DNA from: CAYRRR01 sp964426755
GTDB lineage: Bacteria; Patescibacteriota; Saccharimonadia; Saccharimonadales; JAGQNJ01
NCBI GenBank assembly: GCA_964426755.1
Contig: CAYRRR010000030.1
Span: 1 to 5,962 of the forward strand
DNA length: 5,962 nucleotides
Reading direction: 5' to 3'
Shown here in pieces: positions 1 through 5,962 of this stretch (within the stretch, counting starts at the first letter, position 1; every line of letters starts with the position of its first letter). The position numbers and the translations under genes were made by a program. Under the pieces are notes generated by a model that had not been told where the DNA came from, did not search any database, and saw only the letters and a program-made list of their open reading frames with translations.

Positions 1-404
1 ACACCATATTCGCCTGGTTTATTATAAGGGTTTCGACCCATTGAATAGAGTTGATTACCTTCAGCTGTTGCACCAACCGTTTGCGTGCGTGCCTTTCCTA
101 GCTGAGCGCAGCTAATGCCGTAGTAGTTGAGGATAGTTCGAAAGCCTTGAGTATTGTTATTGCAGCGCTGTACAGCTTCGTTCTGAGATCGAAAACCACA
201 ACGAACGATGTCATTATTGCTACACTGATTACTGGCTTCGGCAGGGGATACTACGGCTACCGCTTGAACAGCGAGTGTCAGAGATATAAACACGAAACCA
301 GCACGTCTGATTGAGGCCTCTTTGCGCAGTCGCTGCGCGTAGAAAGATACCTGGGAGATCAGACTAGGGTTAAAGGGTAGGTTCGATAAAAGTTTTTTGA
401 ACAT
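1..404 (-). CDS. Partial secreted cysteine-containing protein, Saccharibacteria-type N-terminus (3' end outside window)
   Basis: An open frame on the minus strand starts at the ATG at 404-402 and is still open at base 1, giving 134 full codons. The start is the first possible one, because an in-frame TGA lies just upstream at 414-416. No good Shine-Dalgarno is visible; the upstream bases are A-rich. Residues 1-34 are basic and begin MFKKLLSNLPFNPSLI. They are followed by a hydrophobic segment (about 35-53, GFVFISLTLAVQAVAVV) and then A55-E56-A57, a plausible signal peptidase A-x-A site, so the rest is probably exported. The exported part contains C61, C69, C81 and C99, which could form disulfides, and a segment ending NQLYSMGRNPY near residues 118-127. 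I recall similar N-termini and an LYSMGR-type motif in Saccharibacterial hypothetical proteins. No enzymatic function can be assigned. It is transcribed divergently from gyrB. Confidence 0.8.
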   Translation of the reverse strand, partial: MFKKLLSNLPFNPSLISQVSFYAQRLRKEASIRRAGFVFISLTLAVQAVAVVSPAEASNQCSNNDIVRCGFRSQNEAVQRCNNNTQGFRTILNYYGISCAQLGKARTQTVGATAEGNQLYSMGRNPYNKPGEYG

Positions 405-437
405 CTTTTTATTTCACGTTACGGTTATTCCGCTAAT

Positions 438-466
438 GTTATTGAACCATAAAGTCATGTGTTCAA
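438..466 (-). promoter_or_regulatory. Possible promoter of the divergent secreted-protein gene
   Basis: Read on the minus strand, TTGAAC (466-461) and AATAAC (443-438) are separated by 17 nt. Each hexamer matches the sigma70 consensus at 4 of 6 positions. Transcription would start around 431, giving a leader of about 27 nt before the ATG at 404. The spacing and position suit the gene, but the hexamers are weak and an AT-rich intergenic region can give such matches by chance. Confidence 0.3.
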
Positions 467-480
467 ACAAGGTTTTTCTG

Positions 481-509
481 TTGTTATGCACAGATTTATT
501 CGCTATAAT
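481..509 (+). promoter_or_regulatory. sigma70-type promoter of the gyrB-gyrA operon
   Basis: TTGTTA (481-486) as -35 and a perfect TATAAT (504-509) as -10 are separated by the ideal 17 nt. Transcription should start near 515-517, leaving a 5' leader of about 55 nt before the gyrB GTG. This is the best promoter match in the intergenic region and the only one properly placed for gyrB. A DnaA-box-like sequence lies across the -35 end and the spacer. Gyrase promoters are commonly sensitive to supercoiling, but nothing in the sequence proves that here. Confidence 0.75.
484..492 (+). promoter_or_regulatory. DnaA-box-like site inside the gyrB promoter
   Basis: TTATGCACA is a full match to the degenerate DnaA box TTATNCACA and differs from the E. 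coli consensus TTATCCACA at one permissive position. It overlaps the last three bases of the -35 hexamer and the first part of the spacer, so bound DnaA would compete with RNA polymerase. Only one such match was found in this intergenic region, so there is no box cluster that would mark oriC itself. Function is inferred. Confidence 0.4.
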
Positions 510-555
510 AGTGATTAGAGTAATTCAGAGGGAAAGGCTAATCTATTTTTAGGAC

Positions 556-561
556 AGAGGG
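556..561 (+). promoter_or_regulatory. Ribosome binding site of gyrB (supports GTG start)
   Basis: AGAGGG lies 9 nt upstream of the GTG at 571. An in-frame TAG at 550-552 rules out any start further upstream, and the next in-frame ATG is at residue 27, inside the conserved RKRPGMYIG motif. The GTG is therefore the initiator. Confidence 0.7.
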
Positions 562-570
562 TTTTTTAGC

Positions 571-2535
571 GTGAGTAAACAAAAACAATATAGTTCACAG
601 CAAATTCAGGTACTTGAAGGTCTAGAGCCAGTCAGAAAACGGCCAGGAATGTATATTGGCGGAACGGGCCGAGAAGGATTGCATCATCTTGTAAAAGAAA
701 TTGCCGACAACTCTGTTGACGAGGCTATTGCCGGGCATGCTTCCGAGTTGCATATTACTCTTCTTGATGATGGCGGCGTACGGGTTAGGGATAATGGTCG
801 TGGTATTCCGGTAGACAAAATGGAGAAAACCGGCAAGAGCGCACTTGAAACTGTTTTAACAGTACTGCACGCAGGCGGTAAATTTGGAGGCGGTGGCTAT
901 AAAGTCTCCAGTGGTCTTCATGGTGTGGGTAGCAGTGTAGTAAACGCTCTTTCAACACGACTAAATGCAGAGATCCATAAGGATGGCTACATCTATACTC
1001 AAGAATACGAAAAGGGCGTTCCTTTAGGTGATATTAAGAAAACCGGCAAAACCGAAGATAGCGGTACCATAATAACTTTTTACCCAGATCCAACAATCTT
1101 CAAAGAATCTGTAGCGATCGACTACGAATGGGTCGTTGACTATTTACGGCACCAATCGTATTTAACTAAGGGTCTAAAAACCTTTGTACACGATGAGCGT
1201 ACCGATGATCGTTTTGCGTTTTACTTCGAGGGCGGCATCCAGTCGTACGTAAAGCACCTTAATTTTGGTAAAGAAGTCGTCGACGAGGATGTTTTTTATG
1301 TCGAAAAAGACGTGGAGGATTCGCAAGTCGAAGTTGCCATGCAATATACCGACGCCTACACGGAAGCCATTAAACCGTTTGCCAATAACGTTTTAACCCC
1401 AGATGGCGGAACCCACTTAACCGGTTTTCGTTCAGCGCTAACAAGGGTAATCAACGATTATGCTCGCAAAAATAGTTTATTGAAAGAAAAAGAAGAAAAC
1501 CTTAGCGGCGAAGATTGTCGAGAAGGCTTAACGGCAGTTATTTTGGTGAAGCTACCGGACCCGCAGTTTGAGGGCCAAACCAAGAACAAACTGGGGAATC
1601 CTGAGATACGTGGTTATGTAGAGCAAGTCATGACAGAATACCTTGCCTACTACCTTGAAGAACATCCAGCGATAGCAAAAAAGGTTGTAAATAAAGCAAT
1701 ATTATCGGCCAGGGCCAGGGCTGCCGCCCGTGCTGCCCGAGAGAATGTTATCCGTAAAGGGGTTCTCGACAGCACCTCATTACCAGGTAAATTAGCAGAC
1801 TGCTCCAGTAAAGATCCAAGCAATTCAGAACTTTATATTGTTGAGGGTGACTCCGCCGGTGGTTCTGCTAAGTCTGGCCGAGATAGCAAAACACAAGCTA
1901 TTCTGCCGCTGAGAGGTAAAGTGCTAAACGTTGAGCGAGCACGACTCGATAAAATGTTTGCCAACAATGAAATAAAGAGCCTTATAACCGCAATTGGAGT
2001 AGGGATTGGCGAACAGCTTGATATAGACCGGTTGCGATATCATCGAATCATCATTATGACCGACGCCGATGTGGACGGCAGTCACATTAGTACGTTATTG
2101 ATGACCTTCTTCTTTAGGTATATGAAGCCGATTATTGACGGCGGCCACCTTTACCTGGCTAAGCCACCCTTGTTCTTAGTGAAGGCCGGCAAGAAAAAAG
2201 AGTATGCTTACTCAGATGAAGAGAGAGATAGCATATTGCAAAAACTGATCGCTGCTAAAACCGAGCGCGGAACAGTAGTAAAACAGGACGATGATGCGTC
2301 AAAGCAGGCCGGTGCTGAAGTTAGTCGCTATAAAGGTTTAGGTGAGATGGACGCTGACCAGCTCTGGGATACCACCATGAACCCTGAAAACAGAGTACTA
2401 ATACAGGTTACAGTTGAAGATGCGGAAAAAGCTGACGCCATCTTTAATAAGTTAATGGGAACAGAGGTAGAGTTGCGTAAGAACTTTATTCAGGCGCGAG
2501 CTAAGTTTACTAATACAGAGGAACTGGATATTTAG
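571..2535 (+). CDS. gyrB: DNA gyrase subunit B
   Basis: This is the ATPase and TOPRIM subunit of DNA gyrase (GyrA2GyrB2), which introduces negative supercoils in the cytoplasm at the expense of ATP. The GHKL ATPase domain occupies roughly residues 1-220. It shows E43 and N47 in KEIADNSVDEA, D74 in DNGRGIP, and the glycine-rich ATP lid (102-127, GGKFGGGGY to GLHGVGSSVVNALS). The transducer domain follows, with Q336-T337-K338 contacting ATP. The TOPRIM metal-binding residues are intact: E425 in EGDSAGG and D498, D500, D502 in DADVDGSH. The tail has YKGLGEM (587-593) and ends with a typical ELDI. At 654 residues it lacks the ~170-residue insertion of enterobacterial GyrB and is close in length to the Bacillus protein. 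The coumarin-contact arginine (E. coli R136) aligns with K137. It starts with GTG and is followed by gyrA 2 nt after its TAG. GyrB is favoured over ParE because it is paired with a GyrA carrying a GyrA box. Confidence 0.98.
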   Translation: MSKQKQYSSQQIQVLEGLEPVRKRPGMYIGGTGREGLHHLVKEIADNSVDEAIAGHASELHITLLDDGGVRVRDNGRGIPVDKMEKTGKSALETVLTVLHAGGKFGGGGYKVSSGLHGVGSSVVNALSTRLNAEIHKDGYIYTQEYEKGVPLGDIKKTGKTEDSGTIITFYPDPTIFKESVAIDYEWVVDYLRHQSYLTKGLKTFVHDERTDDRFAFYFEGGIQSYVKHLNFGKEVVDEDVFYVEKDVEDSQVEVAMQYTDAYTEAIKPFANNVLTPDGGTHLTGFRSALTRVINDYARKNSLLKEKEENLSGEDCREGLTAVILVKLPDPQFEGQTKNKLGNPEIRGYVEQVMTEYLAYYLEEHPAIAKKVVNKAILSARARAAARAARENVIRKGVLDSTSLPGKLADCSSKDPSNSELYIVEGDSAGGSAKSGRDSKTQAILPLRGKVLNVERARLDKMFANNEIKSLITAIGVGIGEQLDIDRLRYHRIIIMTDADVDGSHISTLLMTFFFRYMKPIIDGGHLYLAKPPLFLVKAGKKKEYAYSDEERDSILQKLIAAKTERGTVVKQDDDASKQAGAEVSRYKGLGEMDADQLWDTTMNPENRVLIQVTVEDAEKADAIFNKLMGTEVELRKNFIQARAKFTNTEELDI

Positions 2536-2537
2536 TT

Positions 2538-5057
2538 ATGGACGAAGAGAACAAAACACCACTCGAAGGTGAGGTCATTGCTAAGCAGAATCATTCTCGC
2601 ACATTAGAGGAGCGTACAGTCGAAAACGTCATGGAGGAGAGCTATCTCCGTTACTCAATGAGTGTGATTATTGCTCGTGCGCTACCTGATGTGCGCGACG
2701 GTTTAAAACCGGTTCATCGCCGCATCCTTTATGTTATGGAAAAAATGGGCATTCGTTCAGGCAGCAAGACGGTAAAGAGTGCACAAATCGTTGGTGAGGT
2801 AATGGGTAAATATCACCCTCATGGTGACAGTGCTATATATGACTCTATGGTGCGTATGGCTCAGCCGTGGTCAATGCGCTATGAGCTTGTACAGGGTCAG
2901 GGTAACTTTGGATCAATGGATGGCGACCCTCCGGCAGCTTATCGGTATACCGAGGCTAAAATGGCTCGCACCTCCGAAGAGTTACTTGCTGATATCGATA
3001 AAGAAACCGTACCATTCCGCGATAACTATGATGGAACCCGCAAAGAGCCAACTGTCTTGCCGGCCAAACTACCCAACCTATTATTAAATGGGCAAATGGG
3101 TATTGCAGTAGGTATGGCAACCAATATCCCTCCGCACAACCTCGGTGAGCTAATTGATGCAACTGTGCATCTGATTGATAACCCCGAGGCTACAACCGAT
3201 GACTTGCTTGAACATGTTAAGGGTCCAGATTTTCCAACCGGCGGTATTGTGTATGGTAAAGATTCGCTTCGGACGGCTTACGCATCAGGTCGCGGTGGTA
3301 TTGTGGTGCGCGCTGTGGCGGATATTCAAGAAAATAAAAAAGGCAGACACTCAATCATTGTCAGCGAGATACCGTATGCCCTGAACAAAGCTTCACTGAT
3401 TGAAAAGATTGCTGACCTTGTTAAGGATAAGAAAATTGTTGGCATAGCTGACTTACGCGATGAGAGCTCGCGTGGAACGGTGAAGATTGTTATTGATCTA
3501 AAGAAAGATGCTTACCCCAAGAAAATCCTTAATCAGCTGTATAAGTTAACACCACTTCAGAGTAGTTATCATTACAACATGTTGGCGCTTGTTGACGGTA
3601 TCCAACCGCGAGTTCTTGGTCTTCAAGACATTCTTCAAGAATATATAAAACACCGCCAGGCTGTTGTCCGTCGCAGGACAGAGTATGAACTTAAGAAAGC
3701 CAAGGAACGAGCCCATGTATTAGAAGGGCTAAAGATAGCACTTGATCACATTGATGAGGTGATTGCTACCATTCGTGCCAGTCAAACAACTGACGAAGCT
3801 CAAGAGAACTTAATGGAGAAGTTCAATCTTTCTGAGATCCAAGCTAAGGCTATTTTAGCCATGCAGCTGCGCACGCTTGCTGGTCTAGAGCGTAAGAAGA
3901 TAGAAGATGAGCTTGCAGAACTGCTTAAGACAATCAGTGAACTAGAGGCTATATTAGCAGATGAACAGCGAATATTAGCTATTATTAAAGATGAATTAAA
4001 AGATATTAAGAAGCAGTTTGCGGATGAACGGCGTACCAAAATAGTTCCGCAAGAACTTGGCAAAATGAGTGATGAAGATCTAGTTCCGGATGAACAAACT
4101 GTTGTTACGCTTACATCAGCTAACTACATAAAACGTTCTCCGATCGCTGATTATAAGAGACAGGGTCGAGGCGGTAAGGGCCGCCGTGGCATGACTACGC
4201 GTGAAGAAGATGTCATAGAACACGTTGTAAATGCTTCAACACATGACTTTTTGTTGTTCTTCACTAACAAGGGGCGAGTCTTTAGAATTAAAGCGTACGA
4301 AGTACCTGCTGTTAACTTGAGTGCTAAGGGTGTTGCTATTGTTAACCTCTTACAGTTGCAGCCTGAAGAAAAGGTTAGTTCAGTTATAAATATTTCGAAA
4401 TCTGAAAAGACTGGAAATTTGTTCATGTGCACAGTCAAGGGTGTCGTGAAGAAGACTCCTTTTGAGCAATACCGGAATGTTCGAAGCTCAGGCTTGATTG
4501 CTATTAACTTGGATGAGGGGGACGAACTGAAGTGGGTACGAATGACGAATGGTGATAATGAAGTAGTTATTTCAACTGCGCAAGGCCAAGCGATACGCTT
4601 TCATGAGAAGGATGTTCGCCCAATGGGTCGAGCGGCTCGGGGTGTACGCGGCATACGATTACGTGCCGGAGATCAGGTGGTTGGTATGGATATTGTAGAA
4701 GAAGGCAGCTTTATGTTTATTATCAGCCGTCAGGGTTACGGTAAGCGGACTAAAGTAGATCAGTTTACGCCACATGCTCGTGGCGGGGTTGGCATTCGTT
4801 CCGCGGTAGTGAATAAGAAAACAGGAGAACTCGTGGGTGTGAAGGCGCTTACAAACGGCGAGAATGAAGTTTTGATTATTTCAACTCAAGGCCAGACTAT
4901 ACGTCTTGGTCTGAAGGATATACCAGCACTCGGGCGGGCTACTCAAGGCGTGCGTATTATGCGTTTGAATGATGGTGATACCGTTGCCTCCATGGCACTC
5001 ATCGATACAACCCTTGAACCAAAAGACGACGAGAGCGAGACTAAGCCAGAGGGCTAA
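2538..5057 (+). CDS. gyrA: DNA gyrase subunit A
   Basis: This subunit breaks, passes and rejoins DNA within gyrase, and wraps DNA on its C-terminal domain. After a polar extension (1-25) the winged-helix/tower region begins with SYLRYSMSVI and RALPDVRDGLKPVHRR. The catalytic tyrosine is Y137, preceded by R136, in AAYRYTE. The quinolone-resistance region contains KYHPHGDSAIYD, with S98 and D102 at the positions of E. coli S83 and D87; both are the wild-type, drug-sensitive residues. A coiled-coil region spans about 370-500. The C-terminal beta-pinwheel (about 517-822) carries a GyrA box at 542-548 (QGRGGKG), which identifies gyrase rather than ParC. Blade repeats are easily seen near 676-717 and 778-819. 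It ends in a short acidic tail (823-839). The length, 839, is normal. The ATG sits 2 nt after the gyrB stop, with AGAGGA 15 nt upstream (2517-2522), which is rather far, so translational coupling is likely. Confidence 0.98.
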   Translation: MDEENKTPLEGEVIAKQNHSRTLEERTVENVMEESYLRYSMSVIIARALPDVRDGLKPVHRRILYVMEKMGIRSGSKTVKSAQIVGEVMGKYHPHGDSAIYDSMVRMAQPWSMRYELVQGQGNFGSMDGDPPAAYRYTEAKMARTSEELLADIDKETVPFRDNYDGTRKEPTVLPAKLPNLLLNGQMGIAVGMATNIPPHNLGELIDATVHLIDNPEATTDDLLEHVKGPDFPTGGIVYGKDSLRTAYASGRGGIVVRAVADIQENKKGRHSIIVSEIPYALNKASLIEKIADLVKDKKIVGIADLRDESSRGTVKIVIDLKKDAYPKKILNQLYKLTPLQSSYHYNMLALVDGIQPRVLGLQDILQEYIKHRQAVVRRRTEYELKKAKERAHVLEGLKIALDHIDEVIATIRASQTTDEAQENLMEKFNLSEIQAKAILAMQLRTLAGLERKKIEDELAELLKTISELEAILADEQRILAIIKDELKDIKKQFADERRTKIVPQELGKMSDEDLVPDEQTVVTLTSANYIKRSPIADYKRQGRGGKGRRGMTTREEDVIEHVVNASTHDFLLFFTNKGRVFRIKAYEVPAVNLSAKGVAIVNLLQLQPEEKVSSVINISKSEKTGNLFMCTVKGVVKKTPFEQYRNVRSSGLIAINLDEGDELKWVRMTNGDNEVVISTAQGQAIRFHEKDVRPMGRAARGVRGIRLRAGDQVVGMDIVEEGSFMFIISRQGYGKRTKVDQFTPHARGGVGIRSAVVNKKTGELVGVKALTNGENEVLIISTQGQTIRLGLKDIPALGRATQGVRIMRLNDGDTVASMALIDTTLEPKDDESETKPEG
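5048..5053 (+). promoter_or_regulatory. Ribosome binding site of the third operon gene
   Basis: AGAGGG, placed within the last codons of gyrA, is 7 nt before the ATG at 5061. It is a stronger and better-spaced site than the one before gyrA. It supports both the ATG choice and the view that this frame is really translated as part of the operon. Confidence 0.65.
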
Positions 5058-5060
5058 CAT

Positions 5061-5723
5061 ATGCCAAGTCATGAATCTGACCTGGAACTTCTACAAACAG
5101 TATTAGACAACACCTTTGGAGGCGATGAGGAAGTGTTCGTCGCTAACCTTGATAAATTAGATCAAGCGAAACGGCGGCTGGAAGAACGAGGTTTCTCGAA
5201 TTTTCAAGAAATAGGTAACAGGTGTCTTGGGCTATATGCTAGTAAACAGGCAATGGATGCCTGCGAAGCTAACCCGGATTTACAAGGCGTCATAATTAGT
5301 GGTTGTGATGTGTATTTTCGGCCAACAGCGGCTATACGAGTGGTAGGGAGTGTCCTTCGTGGGTGTGTTGGCGGGCCGACCGTGATTGACGATGACTCAG
5401 AGATAACTTCTTCCGATATTACTCACAGCACAATAATCGGATCAAAAATCGATAGCTCGGCAGTCATTAATGTCAAGGTAGTTAGCTCCCGGTTATTGCG
5501 CTCCCATCTGTTTGGTATAGGCCAGATATATGAGGCAAATCTAACAGATTGTGCGAGCAGCTCAAGTATTGCTGTAAGGGGAGTTACCGCCCAAAACCAA
5601 CGGTATGGCCTTGGTAATTTATTCGAAGGAGCGCCTAATAACGGTCATGCAGCTCGTATGCTCGCCAATCGGGGAATTATAATCTCTGGTATGGGTGATA
5701 GTACCGAAGCGGCTGGGTTGTAG
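5061..5723 (+). CDS. Uncharacterised protein with a pentapeptide-repeat-like beta-helix, cotranscribed with gyrBA
   Basis: I do not recognise this 220-residue protein by family name. It begins 3 nt after the gyrA stop with a good Shine-Dalgarno, so it is probably the third gene of the gyrase operon. Residues 1-75 look helical, charged and acidic. From 113 to 152 the chain shows an exact five-residue period. The inward 'i' positions are I115, I120, I125, I130, V135, V140, L145 and L150. The 'i-2' positions are S113, S118, S123, S128, S133, V138, S143 and S148. This is the interior pattern of pentapeptide-repeat right-handed quadrilateral beta-helices. Less regular repeats (92-111 and, around ANLTD, 159-163) may extend it. 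The C-terminus (174-220) is rich in Gly, Asn and Ala. By count there are 27 acidic and 18 basic residues, mostly because of the N-terminus. No signal peptide or membrane segment is seen. A hexapeptide (six-residue period) left-handed helix is the main alternative. A role with gyrase is inferred from the operon and from Qnr/MfpA precedent. Confidence 0.85.
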   Translation: MPSHESDLELLQTVLDNTFGGDEEVFVANLDKLDQAKRRLEERGFSNFQEIGNRCLGLYASKQAMDACEANPDLQGVIISGCDVYFRPTAAIRVVGSVLRGCVGGPTVIDDDSEITSSDITHSTIIGSKIDSSAVINVKVVSSRLLRSHLFGIGQIYEANLTDCASSSSIAVRGVTAQNQRYGLGNLFEGAPNNGHAARMLANRGIIISGMGDSTEAAGL

Positions 5724-5754
5724 TAAATAGTACAGCTTTAATTGCCAAATAGTA

Positions 5755-5783
5755 TTGACACATCTCTAAATAACAGATAAGAT
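5755..5783 (+). promoter_or_regulatory. rRNA operon promoter
   Basis: A perfect -35 TTGACA (5755-5760) is followed after exactly 17 nt by TAAGAT (5778-5783), which keeps the most conserved A and final T of the -10 box. The bases upstream (5724-5754) are AT-rich and could act as an UP element. Transcription would start near 5790, giving a leader of about 130 nt before mature 16S rRNA. The promoter lies only 32 nt after the stop of the preceding gene. Confidence 0.7.
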
Positions 5784-5793
5784 AGGATGAGCA

Positions 5794-5805
5794 TTTTTGG
5801 AGAGT
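5794..5805 (+). repeat. Leader copy of the 16S rRNA 5' end (12-nt direct repeat, copy 1)
   Basis: TTTTTGGAGAGT here is identical to 5921-5932, the start of 16S rRNA, 127 nt downstream. Bases 5794-5803 can also pair with TCTCAAAAA at 5818-5826, forming nine base pairs with one bulged G and a 14-nt loop. The same 3' arm could instead pair with the 16S copy, so two exclusive structures are possible in the leader RNA. Confidence 0.6.
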
Positions 5806-5856
5806 CTATTTTAGGTGTCTCAAAAATCAGAACGTTAAAAGTTGAGTAGTGCAACA

Positions 5857-5873
5857 GAGTTCTTTTAGAACTC
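5857..5873 (+). promoter_or_regulatory. rRNA leader palindrome / boxA-like antitermination element
   Basis: GAGTTCT (5857-5863), TTT and AGAACTC (5867-5873) form a perfect 7-bp hairpin with a 3-nt loop. No T-run follows, so it is not an intrinsic terminator. The inner 13 nt (5859-5871, GTTCTTTTAGAAC) match the Bacillus-type rrn boxA GTTCTTTGAAAAC, as I remember it, at 11 of 13 positions. The position in the leader, about 50 nt before 16S, suits a NusB/NusE boxA. Which of the two roles applies cannot be told from sequence alone. Confidence 0.4.
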
Positions 5874-5892
5874 ACAATCAACGTCAGTTCAT

Positions 5893-5917
5893 TTTGACAT
5901 GTTTTATTACAGTCAAA
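5893..5917 (+). other. Possible processing stem just before 16S rRNA
   Basis: TTTGAC (5893-5898) and GTCAAA (5912-5917) are perfect inverted repeats around a 13-nt AT-rich loop, ending about 4 nt before the expected mature 16S 5' end. The small hairpin could mark or shape the 5' processing site. The usual long stem formed with sequence beyond the 16S 3' end cannot be seen in this window. Confidence 0.3.
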
Positions 5918-5920
5918 TTC

Positions 5921-5962
<42 letters not shown>

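Noticed and set aside
513..543. GATTAG/CTAATC inverted repeat in the gyrB leader followed by TATTTTT, as an attenuator.
   Set aside because: The stem is only 6 AT-rich base pairs with a 19-nt loop, and the predicted transcription start (515-517) lies within its 5' arm, so the RNA may not contain the full stem.
2538..2631. A later gyrA start at the ATG at 2631 (residue 32).
   Set aside because: It would remove residues next to the conserved start of the domain and has its nearest SD-like sequence 18 nt away. The ATG at 2538 is coupled to the gyrB stop.
2829..2843. Quinolone-resistance substitutions in gyrA.
   Set aside because: The key positions are Ser98 and Asp102, the usual wild-type residues, so no resistance change is present.
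2956..3162. Open frames on the minus strand and in other frames within gyrA (also 2821-3087, 3175-3384, 3800-4063, 4151-4438, 4881-5072).
   Set aside because: All lie inside the strongly conserved gyrA frame, have no recognisable domains or convincing start signals, and are shadow frames.

Overview
The window looks like a chromosomal segment from a candidate-phylum bacterium, most likely Saccharibacteria (TM7/Patescibacteria). The strongest pointer is the divergent partial gene at the left edge. Its N-terminus (LLSNLPFNPSLI, then QVSFYAQRL, then SIRR before a hydrophobic segment) is a pattern I recall from Saccharibacterial secreted proteins; this is memory, not a search. Both gyrase genes read through with the standard code, and the base composition is moderate.

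Layout. 1-404 (minus): 5' part of a secreted, cysteine-containing protein that runs off the left edge. 405-570: divergent intergenic region with a near-consensus sigma70 promoter for gyrB and a DnaA-box-like site lying inside it. 571-2535: gyrB. 2538-5057: gyrA, 2 nt after the gyrB stop. 5061-5723: a 220-residue protein of unassigned function, 3 nt after the gyrA stop, so apparently the third gene of a gyrase operon. 5724-5920: rRNA promoter and leader. About 5921-5962: the first ~42 nt of 16S rRNA, cut by the right edge.

How the parts fit. GyrB and GyrA form DNA gyrase, which relieves the positive supercoils produced by replication and heavy rRNA transcription. The gyrB-gyrA-rrn order, all in one direction, recalls the oriC-proximal gyrBA-rrnO block of Bacillus subtilis. 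The DnaA-box match in the gyrB promoter would fit an origin-proximal location or DnaA control.

The most interesting item is the third operon gene. Its middle has a strict five-residue periodicity that fits a pentapeptide-repeat right-handed beta-helix. Known pentapeptide-repeat proteins (Qnr, MfpA, McbG, AlbG) act on DNA gyrase, so a cotranscribed one could be a built-in gyrase partner. The second most interesting item is in the rRNA leader, which carries a perfect 12-nt copy of the 16S 5' end and a segment able to pair with either copy.
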